The notes beneath the pieces were generated by a model. It made no database searches. It was not told where the DNA came from and was given only the letters and a program-made list of their open reading frames with translations. Shown piece after piece: positions 33,369 through 44,266 of a stretch of DNA of 64,000 nt; position 1 is the first letter of the stretch, and each line of letters starts with the position of its first letter. The DNA is taken from positions 124,001-188,000 of the forward strand of contig JAWZSP010000007.1 of NCBI GenBank assembly GCA_034401135.1, read 5' to 3'. Position numbers and translations under genes: made by a program. Source of the DNA: Volutella citrinella. Taxonomy: Eukaryota > Ascomycota > Sordariomycetes > Hypocreales > Nectriaceae.

Positions 33369-34355
33369 ATGGTGCGACAAATCACACTCCCTCCTATGAA
33401 GGACCTGACGACCGACAACATCACCGACAACGTCAAGATTCTCAACAGCCAATGCGAAGATGCCCGTGTTTGCTATCTCTTTGAGCGTCTAGTCAGCCAT
33501 ATCCACGACTTTGCACGCGAAACACGGCTCTCGCTGGAGGAGTGGAAGATTGGCATTGACTTTCTAACATCCTGTGGCCAGATCAGCGACCATCTCCGCG
33601 CTGAATTGATCCTGCTGTCGGACACGCTCGGGCTCAGCCTTCTTGTAGATGCCATCAACCACCCGTCCACGGAGAAGGCAACCGAGGGAACTGTGCTGGG
33701 CCCCTTCCATACGCACGACGCACCGGTCGCCGACAATGGCTATGTGCTTCACGATGACCCCGACGCCGCAAAGCTATTTGTGTTGGCGACAATCAAGAAT
33801 ACCCGCGGAGAGCCCGTTTCTGGAGCAGTGTGTGATGTGTGGGAAGGAGACGCACACGGCTTTTATGATGTCCAGAGGCCGAACCGCGCGGGCCCCGATG
33901 GCCGAGCGGTACTCACCAGTGACCAGGACGGGCTCTTCTACTTTATTGCCGTGGTACCAGTCCCGTATCCTATCCCGATGGATGGGCCTGTCGGGAAGAT
34001 GCTGAAGCTGTTGAACCGACAGCCAAACCGACCAGCGCACATCCACTTCATGCTCCAGAAGGACGGATATGACACGCTGGTTACGGCGCTTTATCCGCGG
34101 GGCGACCCCTACGAGTCATCAGATCCGGTATTTGGAGTCAAGAAAAGCCTGATTGTTGATTTCGACGAGGTAGACGAGGCCATGTCTGAAAAGTACGGGG
34201 TGCCAGCAGGGACTAAGCTACTGCGGTACAACTTTGTGCTGATGAGCGAGGACGAGGCCTCAAAGCTACGAGAAGAGCAGACTCGGGCGGCGCTAAAGAA
34301 TATCGGAATCAACATGCGTATCGTGGATGGTTTGCCCGTGCCTGAGCTGGATTAA
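33369..34355 (+). CDS. Intradiol ring-cleavage dioxygenase (catechol/hydroxyquinol 1,2-dioxygenase)
   Basis: A single exon encodes 328 residues from the ATG at 33369; an upstream in-frame TTG was ignored. The N-terminal helical linker domain is present (residues about 20-110), and the catalytic beta-sandwich begins with G-T-V-L-G-P-F-H. All four ferric-iron ligands can be seen: Tyr166 in G-F-Y-D-V, Tyr200 in V-P-Y-P-I-P, and His224 and His226 in R-P-A-H-I-H-F. The spacing is the same as in bacterial catechol 1,2-dioxygenases. The enzyme opens catechol or hydroxyquinol between the two hydroxyls to a muconate or maleylacetate, feeding the beta-ketoadipate route in the cytosol. Length and the DGPVG loop favour the hydroxyquinol/catechol class over protocatechuate 3,4-dioxygenase. 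Confidence 0.94.
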   Translation: MVRQITLPPMKDLTTDNITDNVKILNSQCEDARVCYLFERLVSHIHDFARETRLSLEEWKIGIDFLTSCGQISDHLRAELILLSDTLGLSLLVDAINHPSTEKATEGTVLGPFHTHDAPVADNGYVLHDDPDAAKLFVLATIKNTRGEPVSGAVCDVWEGDAHGFYDVQRPNRAGPDGRAVLTSDQDGLFYFIAVVPVPYPIPMDGPVGKMLKLLNRQPNRPAHIHFMLQKDGYDTLVTALYPRGDPYESSDPVFGVKKSLIVDFDEVDEAMSEKYGVPAGTKLLRYNFVLMSEDEASKLREEQTRAALKNIGINMRIVDGLPVPELD

Positions 34356-35349
34356 TACAATTCTTTGGTTGTACCGCCTCCTCCTGTGTTGCAGTGTGAT
34401 ATGATAGCGAGAGACAGAATGGTAGGCGCCCCACATCCTCCACATTGAAGAGACGGGGTGGTGGGCGACCAATGCCATGCCCCACATCACGCATCATTCT
34501 GTCAGACGTCAGACGTACGTTGGGCGAGGCGGGGTAGCTGGCTGGCCCCTCGGCACATAAACCAACGTCCGGGCCACTTGTGAGTCGGATCTGCGGGACT
34601 TTGGTATCCCAGTTCGGAACCCTAGCCTTGCTCGCGTTGTAACACTGGAGCACGAAAAGCAGGGGGTGCATGTTGGCGGGTGGATGCTCCCCAGATACCA
34701 TTCTTCCGTTGCGAGTTGTTCTGGGGCATTTGCAAATATCTCATTGCCAAAGAGCAGACATCGAATGCGAGAAACCAGGTGCTTGAATCTGTCAATGGCA
34801 AAGCTTCCTGGCATTTAGCAACGGCAACCCCCTGTCGCCGCATGATGTGATGGACACTCGGACTGGTTCACAAAATGGCATGGATCAAGCTTGTTTCGCT
34901 GCTCAACACTGGCCCGCCACGCCGCAGAGCTCAGACTCTCCGGTTATTTTCATATGGACTTGCGGAGCGGCACGTCAATATGGAATTGGATGCTGGGTAG
35001 TTATGTGCAGCCAGCTCATGCTGTACGCCGTGGCCAGGTCGCACGGAATCGCCTCTTTGGGAACTTGTGTCGCTCAGCCTTGAGAACATCGGCCCCTGGT
35101 CTAGCTCTTGCAGCTACTCATCCGCAACTGCACTGCTTGTCCAATCAACCCGCATCGACAAAGGGACACCCTGGCTCCGTATTGACGGACTCCGCGATTT
35201 GCATTTGGTTGCAAGTGACCGTCCATGTCTTCACAAAGTTCAAACATACCATAAATAGCATCCGATCCCATCCCCGCCATGTCATACAGAGCAACTCAAT
35301 CCTTCCCTCTCGACAACCGTAGCTACCCCAGTTCGCTCTCTCAGCCGTC
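34356..35349. other. Intergenic, promoter of carboxylic acid reductase
   Basis: About 1 kb between two plus-strand genes. A CATAAATAG TATA-like box sits about 100 bases before the reductase start. Open frames on the minus strand here looked spurious. Confidence 0.5.
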
Positions 35350-38300
35350 ATGTCGGTTACAGTATCGTCGATGCGGACGACGGAGAACCTATTGCCTAAC
35401 GCCATCAGGGGCCGCGCCTCTCGAGCCAAGCCGTTTGCCACTGTTGTCAGCCCGGATGGACAATTGGAGAACATCTCCTTTGCCGATCTGGAGAATGCAT
35501 CCAATCGTGCTGCTTGGTTTCTCGACCAAAGCTGCGCAGAGCATGACACCTTTTTCTACATGGGGCCCAACGACATCAGATACCTGATATGGGTCCTTGG
35601 CGCGATGAAGACGGGCAAATGCGTAAGTCTGCTTAATTGATACATACAAGTAGCGAATGCTGATAGCTTCATGCGGTGCAAAGGTTGTCTTTCCTTCTCC
35701 AGGGAATTCGGTCCCTGCCAACAGGAGGCTGTTTTTGACCGTCGGGGCCAACAAGTTCCTCTATGCAGCCGAAGCCGAAGCCATGTCCAAGGCACTGCGG
35801 ATGGCCACAGAGGACATCGTCCACTCTCAAGCCACCCTGGGCTATGCAGAGCTGATGGACTCGCAAGAGACAGTTCCGGTGTATCCCTTTGAAAAGACAT
35901 GGGACCAGGTCAAACTCACCAGGTTCCTGGGCTTGCACACGTCGGGAACATCCGGACATCCCAAGCCCATCTACTGGACTCACCTGGGGGCCAGTGGCAT
36001 TATGGCGTTCTTGGATCCCGCGTTTGCTGGTCAGAATGGCTCGAACCGTTCCCGAGATATGTTACTCGGAATGACGATCCTGGTACCCTTTCCACTTTTT
36101 CATGCAAGTCCCCCCTGCGAGGAGCTCATGTCCTATGTTTTGCGGCTCACTGACACTCATTCAGATGGGAGGCATGGCCACATCCCTGGCTTGTGTCTTC
36201 AGCGACAACACACTGGTTCTCCCCAAGAGCGGAACCCCGTTATCGCCCCCCAACTACACCGCCATGCTCGAGCATGCAGCATGTACTTCGACGTTTGCAC
36301 CACCGGCGGTGCTCGAAGGGATGCTACTCTACCCCCCAGGACTCGCTTCGCTGGCCAAGCTGGCTCACGTCGGCTACACGGGGGGGCCGCTGAACCCGAC
36401 TCGAGGGGCCGAGCTCGCTAAACACATCAAGCATCTATTCCCGATCCTAGCGAGCACCGAGGGAGGAGCCTCTATTCTCGAGTCAACCGGTGACAGCTCG
36501 CGCTGGGATTCATTCAAGTTCATCGACGTCGGCCAACGCATGGACGAGACTGTGCCTGGTTTCTATGAGCTAGTGTTTCCCAGAACGGAGCGAGCGGGGC
36601 AGAGCTATGGCTTCTTCCATGCGTATCCTCACCTGCAGAAAGAATATCGAACTTCAGACTTGGTATCCCCGGTACCAGGTGCGGAGGGGTGGTGGGTGTA
36701 CCGCGGCCGTGCCGACAACTGGGTCGTGATGACCAACGGACTTAAGATGGACCCAACCGATACCGAAAACGCCCTGTCGAGCCATCCCAAGGTCAAAGGC
36801 GTCTTGGTGGCCGGCTCTCACCGGTTCCGCCTATGCATGCTGGTCGAGTCAAACGATGAAGGCGATGGCCCCGAAAGCGAAGCCAGCATCATCGAAGGGA
36901 TCTGGCCCCTGGTCGAACAGGCCAACAAGGAGGCACCCAAGTTTGGCCGTGTGCCCAGGGAGCTCATTATGGTGGCCAAGCGCGACAAGGCCTTCCTCCG
37001 GGCCTCCAAAGGGACCATCCAGAGACAGCTGACGATTGAGGCGTACAAGGAAGAAATCGACGATCTCTACAACAGGGTCGAGAAAGGACTCTTGTCCAGC
37101 GACCTGCTCCCCATTGCATCTACAAATGCCCAAGATCTAGTACCTTTTTTGGCAGACCTGCACCAGCAAACGCTCGACCTGGGGGACAAGATTGTTGGCC
37201 CAGACGACAACCTCATCAGCCTCGGTCTTGATTCGTTGACGGCATTCATCGTCCTCGCTCGCCTCAAGGCCGCATTACGCGAGCACGGGGTTGGGGAAGC
37301 GCGAGTTGATCAAATCATGCCTAAGCTGCTCTACTCATCGACCACGGTGCGTAGGATGGCCGACAGCCTGGCTGCGTTGCTGGAGAGCTCGCCCGATGAA
37401 AAGGTCAACCTATATACGAGCGATTTCAAGGACATGATTGAGAAGTACTCTCCGATAGTAAAGGACCTGGGTGCGAAGAGCAAAACGGTTGAAACAAGCC
37501 AACCCAAGGTGACAGGCGGCAAGGACCAGTGCATCGTCCTCACTGGGTCGACGGGATCGCTGGGGTCATATACCCTGGCGTCTCTCCTCGCAGATCCTCG
37601 CGTCAAGACCATTGTTTGTCTCAACCGCGGTACACCAGCAGCCTCGCGGGCCAAGCAGGAATCATCGTTCAAGGATCGTGGCCTCTCTCCTCTCCCTAGC
37701 TCCGGGGATGATCGCCTCATCTTCCTCCAGGCACAGCTTGCCGAGCCAAATCTCGGTCTATCGTCAGCCGACTACGAGTCCCTCATCCACAACGCAACGT
37801 GCTTTATCCATAACGCCTTTCCCATCCATTGGCTTCTGGGAGTATCGTCATTTGAGCCTCAGATTATCTCCCTGGTGCACATCCTCGAGTTGATCGAGGC
37901 TGGAATCAAGCGCCCAGACCTTTTGTTTGTATCTTCTATTGCTGCCGCAGCTCCCGCCGTTTCTTCTGTAGAAAAACGAGACATGATACCCGAGACAGTC
38001 TTGGACCCCGAGGAAGCTCCACGTCTGCTGCGTCGCCAGGGATACGCCCAGGCAAAGTATGTCTGCGAACGCTTGCTCGAGGTGTTTGCTTCTTCAACAT
38101 CTAAATCCTCGAGAACCATCAAGATCCTCCGTGTTGGCCAGATCTGTGGTCCCGTCAATAGTCGCTCCAACAGCATCTGGAATCCTTCCGAGTGGCTCCC
38201 GTCTCTCGTCATTTCGAGCGCTCACTTTGTGGGAGCCGTGCCAGAGTCTCTCGGTGCTGCCATGAACGACGACATCAACTGGATCCCTGTTGATAAGCTT

Positions 38301-38687
38301 GGTAACATTGTCTGTGAAATAATGACTTCCAACGAAGCATTTTCCGACAACAATTTGACCGTCTACAACATCGTAAACCCGCGGCCAACGTCTTGGCCAA
38401 GTCTCTTACCCGCGCTTGACGCTCGAATTCCCAGCCGTATCTCGGCGGCAGAATGGGTCGCCCAAGTAGAGGGCAGCGCAGAACGTCTTGTCGATCTGCA
38501 CCGAAACCCTGCCTTGAAGCTCATTGACTTTTACAAACAATTTCTACTGCGTGGCGAGGGCGCCGAGGGAGGGAGCGGATTCGGCATAGAACTAGGCAAC
38601 TTGCTCAAGGCCAGCGAGACGGCGAGGACACTTGGCCCGATCACGAAGGAGGACATGGCACAATGGGCAGATTCGTGGGGTCTCTAA
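35350..38687 (+). CDS. NRPS-like carboxylic acid reductase (adenylation-thiolation-reductase)
   Basis: Three exons (35350-35622, 35684-36103, 36165-38687) give 1,071 residues. The second intron begins with GCAAGT, a GC-AG intron; no GT donor keeps the frame, and the join restores F-P-L-F-H-M-G-G-M. The adenylation domain has the A3 motif L-H-T-S-G-T-S-G-H-P-K near 175-187 and an A8-like Y-R-G-R-A-D-N-W near 409. The carrier domain has D-N-L-I-S-L-G-L-D-S-L, with the phosphopantetheine Ser near 586. The reductase domain starts with V-L-T-G-S-T-G-S-L-G-S near 688 and has the catalytic Y-A-Q-A-K near 857. The enzyme activates a carboxylic acid with ATP and reduces the thioester with NADPH to the aldehyde. 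Context (ring-cleaving dioxygenase) suggests an aromatic acid, but an aliphatic one is possible. Confidence 0.93.
36104..36164 (+). other. GC-AG intron
   Basis: A 61-base intron in the reductase gene with donor GCAAGT, the classic non-canonical consensus, and acceptor TTCAG. A later GTCCCC could serve only by breaking the downstream frame. Confidence 0.75.
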
Positions 38688-39016
38688 CTTATGGTGGCAA
38701 GCATTGGGTCTGGGGGGTACAAGCCAAATGGTACCGCCCAGATCTAGAGCAATTCATCATTGGTGGTTGACCAGACAAATGCTTATCGTGATAAAGTCGA
38801 GTAATAAGGAATTAAGCTTAACGAGGGCAACTTAGCCTAAATTCTGGTCTCTCCTCGTGACCTCGAATGTGCAAGGTTGCATTGAGCTTGGGTAGGCAGA
38901 CAGACCAGGACCCTTGTCTGGAGCTGAAGGAAAGGGAATGCGTTGTCAGCGCGGCCTGACAATGTCCCGCGACACAATTCAATTTCCCCTCTGCACCGAC
39001 AACCAGCGCCAGCAAA
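38688..39016. other. Intergenic
   Basis: 329 bases, 3' of the reductase and promoter of the GPI-type protein. Nothing recognisable. Confidence 0.5.
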
Positions 39017-40357
39017 ATGATGCTCTACGACTGGAAGAGCCACTTCCAAAGGTGGCTATTCGTCATCGCTCTACTCTTATCAGCAGAACCGGCATTCTCG
39101 AGAAGGGTAGGCCACATCGGTGGCTCAAGGGGTGGTATCATTACCGGTGGCGGCTCAACTGGTGACGGCTCATTCACCTACGGAGGCTGCAACTACACTG
39201 AGAGGCTTGCCTTGCATCCCGTAGAAGGTATTTACGATGGTTGCGGTCTCGGGGTTTGCGGATGCGGCATGCTAGAGGAGCGGCAGCTGCTCTTTGGTCT
39301 GCCCGGCCTGTACTACAATGGCACCATCACCGTCAAACACACAATCGAGGCCAACACTGCATGGGAGTCGAGTGGCAATACATGCGAGAATAAGGACGGC
39401 GAGACAAAGACATACAGCTACCCAGCGCTACTCCTTGTAGGCCCAACAGGCAATGAGTCTGACACAAACCCTGTCTACTGGAGCCTCTACGGGTTTACTC
39501 CCGCTGATCAGACAAATGAGGGAAAAGAAAACTATCTCGACATCTTCCAGAGATGGGTCCACTTTCGATCAAGCGAATTCTTCGTCAATGGGAATTATTG
39601 CAATACGCTCGGCCGATATGACTTTTACGACAACTCCATCATCGACTTTTTCGACGTCAGCGCAGTGCACTGGAAAACAGAGATCCAGGATGCCGGAGAT
39701 AATACTTTCTCAGTCAATGCCATCTACGAAGAGGCCCCCACCAAGAAAAATAGTTTCGGCCGCCGTGCAGGAGAGATTTCGAGCCAGTACTTTACGCTGA
39801 GCGATGTCTGCAGCATGAACCAGACGGGCCAACCCATCGGTTTCTTCCCACGCAGCCTGATCCCTAGCGGAAACAGCTACAAGAACACGACCACGCCGAC
39901 CTTTGCACTACAAAATGGCACAAAGGCTGAGATTAAGGGTATAGGGTCCGGCACGGCAACGGTGTCCATCGAATCCAAGGTTCTCGGAGCAGCCGCCTTC
40001 TTGGCAAGCCGCCTACCACACTGCTCTGAGGACGAGGTCTACGCCGGCTTTGAGCAGGAAGTATTCTCGACACGGGTTTATCGGAAATACAACGAATCCC
40101 AGTATTTAGTCATACCCGGGCGCAGGTGGAATGTGACGGCAGCAGTGACCTTTTCGTTCGAGGGCAGCCTGGTCGTGGAGAACAGCACCGAGATCACACA
40201 AATCGTAGGCAACCAGCCCGCATTCAAAGACAACTACGTTCTTGAGATTTATCCAAAGCAGAAAAACGGAGGGGCGGCGGTCAAAGGGCCAGCAGCAGGA
40301 CTCTATTTTGTGATTGCGGGTATAGTGTTGGCTACGACGGAGATGATGGTGCTGTAA
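39017..40357 (+). CDS. Secreted, probably GPI-anchored surface protein of unknown function
   Basis: A single exon encodes 446 residues. The N-terminus is a signal peptide with a charged lead and hydrophobic core (W-L-F-V-I-A-L-L-L-S-A-E-P-A-F-S). A Gly-rich stretch follows (G-G-S-R-G-G-I-I-T-G-G-G), then a Cys-rich patch (D-G-C-G-L-G-V-C-G-C-G). Several N-glycosylation sequons are present (NYT, NGT, NES, NQT, NTT, NVT, NST). The last about 20 residues are hydrophobic after a small-residue site (K-G-P-A-A-G), as expected for a GPI signal. I recognise no catalytic family. It is convergent with ceramidase 2, with only 14 bases between the stops, so the transcripts very likely overlap at their 3' ends. 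A cell-wall or adhesion role is only a guess. Confidence 0.8.
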   Translation: MMLYDWKSHFQRWLFVIALLLSAEPAFSRRVGHIGGSRGGIITGGGSTGDGSFTYGGCNYTERLALHPVEGIYDGCGLGVCGCGMLEERQLLFGLPGLYYNGTITVKHTIEANTAWESSGNTCENKDGETKTYSYPALLLVGPTGNESDTNPVYWSLYGFTPADQTNEGKENYLDIFQRWVHFRSSEFFVNGNYCNTLGRYDFYDNSIIDFFDVSAVHWKTEIQDAGDNTFSVNAIYEEAPTKKNSFGRRAGEISSQYFTLSDVCSMNQTGQPIGFFPRSLIPSGNSYKNTTTPTFALQNGTKAEIKGIGSGTATVSIESKVLGAAAFLASRLPHCSEDEVYAGFEQEVFSTRVYRKYNESQYLVIPGRRWNVTAAVTFSFEGSLVVENSTEITQIVGNQPAFKDNYVLEIYPKQKNGGAAVKGPAAGLYFVIAGIVLATTEMMVL

Positions 40358-40371
40358 CGAGTATCACAGTT

Positions 40372-41278
40372 TTAGATATCTTTCTTTCCCTTTTCCATTT
40401 CGGTGCACATCTCTCGCACTATCTGCATGAACCGATACGCTGCGATGGAGGTCAGGATATGCCATACAGAGTGAAACTCCAACAGCCAGGCGAACGGGAG
40501 GCCAATTCGTGCTCTGAGGGCCCTGAGCTCAGCACAGTAATGCAGGTCGACGTTCCAAATGAGAAAGCCAACCAAGAAAATAAAGATGCCCTCCCAGGCC
40601 CTCATTCCCCAATCGTGTCGCCTAGAGCTCGGCAGTGGCACTTGCGATTGATACAGGATGTAGAGGACGCGCAGTGCGATGGACACAACCATTGATGAGA
40701 AGAGGAGGAAATGGTAGATGATCTTGCCGGTGTAGATGTAAAATGCCGAAAACAGAAGCACGCCCAGGGCTAGCGATATCGTGATGAGTAGAGCCTTTCT
40801 CCGCGGCTGCCGGGCTATCAGCAATGCCCTGAGAAGGGCAGAGCAGAAGACAATCATGGAGAGGTCATCGGCGAACTGCATAGTCTGGCGGAGGGTCGCA
40901 TGGTACAGGAAGGACGCAAGACCGACGACTACGAGCGAGACTGATGCGTAGTCGATCTGCGGCGAGGAAAGCCTGGTCCCGGGAGGGTACATGTATTTTA
41001 TGGCGTGGTACACTGACAAGATGTAAGCAGTGGGCCAGGGAACGAGAAAGATGAAACAAAATTGCTTACCATAGACGAAGTTTGTAAATGCGTTGACAAA
41101 CTCAGCCACATAGTACGAGATGACATAGTCCTCTTCACAGAAGCTGGTTCGCAGTCAGCCCAATTCAGCACCAAGGTAGCCCCCAGCATGCTGCTTACTT
41201 TGCCGCGCTTGTTGGCGGACTCCAGGCCCCGCTCAGCGCGAAGGGGTCGCCAGAAAAGTGTCGATGCTGGTGCGCCAT
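40372..41278 (-). CDS. Alkaline ceramidase (YPC1/YDC1 family), copy 2
   Basis: Three exons (41278-41199, 41143-41070, 41012-40372) give 264 residues. The N-terminus has A-N-F-C-E-E-D-Y-V and then a second Tyr-rich block, exactly like copy 1 at 16.4 kb. The family motifs are M-Q-F-A-D-D-L-S-M and F-H-S-V-W-H-I-L-T, carrying the conserved Asp and His residues; L-Y-H-A-T-L supplies the other His. About seven hydrophobic segments follow. Two introns sit at the same codon and phase as in copy 1 (inside the Asn codon before FCEE, and the phase-1 intron at V-Y), while copy 1 has four additional introns. It hydrolyses ceramides in ER/Golgi membranes. The different DDLSM versus SDELSM motif may mean different chain or base preference. 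Confidence 0.9.
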
Positions 41279-41965
41279 CTCGATCCAATCCGATGTAAAT
41301 CCCGAGTTGGTGGCTGCGATCTGCAATCAATCCGCCCGAGTCTACCAGAGCTCCAAAACGAACGTAAATAGTGGTGTGTTTGGCAGGGAGGAGTCGGGTC
41401 GAGCTCAGTGCATTTAAAACTCGCTCACACAGTCACACTCTCGTCATCAGCCATTTTTCTTCGGATCGCCCGGATGCCGTGACCCCTCATCGCCGGGCTC
41501 GCCTGCTTGGTGCGTGGGAATAAGCGACGGCCGTGTGGACCAATAAAATCGTGCGGATACGGGATACCGTCGCATTTTTAAGCTCCCGTCATGTTAGATG
41601 ACGGCAAACTCTCATGCAGCGAACCCCACCGTGCCGTGCAAGCCGAGACGAGGCGGCCTCGGGGTGGGAGGATGGGGCCGAAAGGCCGGGATAGGTTGAT
41701 TGTGCGCATAGCGATCTGATACGCCGAGAACAAAGGTAAGGAAGAACACCTGTGATGGATGAGCAGCTTGCAATAAGGGCATTACTTTCACTGTGGATCA
41801 GATCATGGTCTTTCTCCTAGATGAGGAGGTAATATCATCTACTACAGTTGCATCATGCAACCCTTATCAGCTGAGTTATTATATAATATTCCTGTGCACT
41901 GTAGCCACTACTCTCCAGCCGCTTCTGTGTCTTGCGTCTTCACTCATGCTCTCATCAATCCCTAA
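41279..41965. other. Intergenic, promoter of ceramidase 2
   Basis: About 690 bases. A CATTTAAAAC box near 41410 may be the TATA element of ceramidase 2. The part near 41820-41900 is AT-rich. No gene was seen. Confidence 0.45.
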
Positions 41966-43527
41966 TCAGGAAGCCGCTCGCCGTCTCCCATTCTCCAACA
42001 GTTTCTGAATCCAGACCCTTGTCTCATCGCTTGTAATGCGGGACTGTACCATAGCCAACATTGGCCAAGACATGAGAAATAGTCTAGACGCCATGCCCGG
42101 TTCTCCTTTCTGCTGCTTCGGGTTGGTATCGACTACATTGCGTATGTGCTCGTAGAGGTCGTCCACGACAGCTCTCAGAGCATGGTCGATTGGGGAACCA
42201 ACCATTCCCACTAGAGATACCAGCATTTCAGCAACGTGCAAGCGCAGAGTCAAGTATAGACTCTTGGCTATGCCAACACTGGTCTCATTATCTGCTCTTA
42301 GCAAGCCGTTGAAGTATCCGGGATGGGCGATGGGACTGGAATGCTTGACTGTAAGTGTTGCGGCACGACCAAGCTCTGCAATGACCTGAATGATTTGATC
42401 AACGAGTGCAGCTGTGTTGGCTGCTGATAGTTCTGAGCCACCAGTAAACCTCGAAGTGCGAACTCGTCCAGTGAGGTCGACGCACTTCTGCACAACAGGT
42501 TCAATTTCACGAAAGTGGGCCCAAGCAGTCCAAGGATTCACAAAGTCGACATCTAGTGAACTTGTATCGGCGCCTGTCAAGAAAATGTCCAACAGCTGTG
42601 TCAAATGGAACATATATGTCAGCCAAAAGGGTGTATCTTGGGGTTTCGTAGATGCCAACTTACACGAACATGTCGGCAAAAAATAAAAACGTTAAGATCC
42701 GCAGAGTTATCCAGTCCATGTTGAATCCTGTATTGGATAACGGCAAGTGCGCCTTGGGCATGTGGATGGCATGTTAACCCCTCTCTCTCTACCCCTTCTT
42801 CCGACAGTTGGTGAACAACAACCTGCCAAAATCAGTCCAAGAATGTACAGATGGATTGCCCAAGAGATTGAAAACCTACTTCGAAGAGGCCAAGCAGAAA
42901 AATTGACACCAAGACAGAGTCGTTCTGCACCAAGGCGGGTTCTACGATCTCTTTCTGCAGGGCAGAAACCGCAGCGCCATGTGACCACTTCGCCTTGGTA
43001 AGAAGCCCGTGCTGGCCCTGGCTGGCAGACGAATGGGCCAGAGCCGCAGCCTCGAGTGCACGCGAGAAAGGAGTGGCAGGCATACTGGAAGCCATATAGG
43101 GTAGAGCCACGAACACACCCACGCCGGAGTGGAAACAAAAGTCATGGTACATTTGGCAAACGGCGTAGACTTCGATGCCGTAGTCGACATTCCTGGGAAC
43201 TGACGTGGTCAAGGTGCAGGCGGCTAAAGCACTAGAGGGCGCTGCATCTTTGTTGCACTGCCTCCGATGCTGTTGACGCTCGATCCTCAGCTGCACCTTC
43301 TTAGATACTTGTTCGTTTTGCTGCCGGTGTAGTAAGTCCCAGGCGTCGGGGTAGCCTAGACATGTTCGCCGAAGACGGCTGCACCGCCCACACGATGGAC
43401 GTTGGAGGTCGCACTGCATCCTCGTGAGAGAGTGTTTCGGCACATTTTCAATAAAGAGCCGTCTCACCTTGACTCGGCCTTCTTTGCAGTTGAAGCAGCC
43501 CATTGACGGTCTTCCGAGGTTCACCAT
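41966..43527 (-). CDS. Zn2Cys6 transcription factor
   Basis: Four exons (43527-43468, 43413-42880, 42822-42664, 42595-41966) give 460 residues with all joins in phase. The zinc cluster G-C-F-N-C-K-E-G-R-V-K-C uses C11, C14, C21, C28, C31 and C38, split by intron 1 after RVK. It is followed by L-G-Y-P-D-A-W and a basic coiled stretch, a layout shared by the short 'MVNxGRPS' group of ascomycete regulators. The remainder has helical segments of the Fungal_trans_2 type. A broken copy of the same N-terminal block lies at 60.8-61.1 kb. Neighbours are the GFA-family enzyme upstream on the same strand and ceramidase 2 downstream; no target is evident. Confidence 0.83.
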
Positions 43528-43798
43528 CCTGAAGATTGACTTGTCGTTGAATCAGGATCTGACTTGGCGAATGCCGGGTGGAAGGGGGGGATTTCGATTG
43601 AAATGGATCATGGCGCCAAGTGGGTGGCCCATCCGCTTTTGACTAGTCATGTCCATTCCCGCAACAGCTTGTATTCGTGACCGTGAACTCACTAAACCTA
43701 CCCCTCCAACATAGACCAATGCGGCTACCCTCTCCGAATGCCAAGCTCCATTCATCAGTATTTTTCACTCCATCGTCGAGGTACGTTCACGCTGCCAC

Positions 43799-44266
43799 CT
43801 ATTCCATCATCTCCTGCTTCTGCGATGCACCTTGCACCGGGGCCATCCACACCGGGCGCCGAGACACGAAAATCTCGCCTTGGGGCTTGTTAGCACCCAG
43901 GAGCTCGGGATCATCCAAGATGCCGGCTTTGACGAATTTGATCCCAGGAGCAGCAGGGCCCTCGCGAAACACAGTTGTTCCACAGTCCGGGCAGAAAGTG
44001 TTCGTGATGGGGTTCCCGGCGTTGCTCGTTTTGGTGAAAGTCTTGGGCGAGCCCTCCAGCTGGACCAGATTCGCAGGGACGAACCAGTTGACAGCGTGAG
44101 AGCTTCCAGACGTCTTGCGGCAGTCCAGACAATGGCACAAGCCCTGATGATGCACGTTAGTAACGGCAGCAAAAGGAGCTCTGGCTGAGTGATGCCATAC
44201 GATTGCGACAGGGTCACCGGAGATGTCAATTTTTATGGCGCCACAGAGACAGTGACCTGAAGGCAT
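43799..44266 (-). CDS. GFA-family (glutathione-dependent formaldehyde-activating-like) zinc protein
   Basis: Read through, the frame encodes 155 residues, but an in-frame 57-base intron (44200-44144) is very likely. It has donor GTATGG, a perfect ACTAAC branch site and acceptor CATCAG, and removal takes out a 19-residue insert absent from the family. The spliced product is 136 residues (exons 44266-44201 and 44143-43799). Zinc ligands are evident: C-L-C-G at residues 6-8, the C-H-C-L-D-C block and F-C-P-D-C-G. The family includes S-(hydroxymethyl)glutathione synthase-like proteins (CENP-V/GFA fold), but most fungal members have unknown substrates. A TATATA box lies about 130 bases upstream. 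Confidence 0.88.
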   Translation of the reverse strand: MPSGHCLCGAIKIDISGDPVAIVWHHSARAPFAAVTNVHHQGLCHCLDCRKTSGSSHAVNWFVPANLVQLEGSPKTFTKTSNAGNPITNTFCPDCGTTVFREGPAAPGIKFVKAGILDDPELLGANKPQGEIFVSRRPVWMAPVQGASQKQEMME

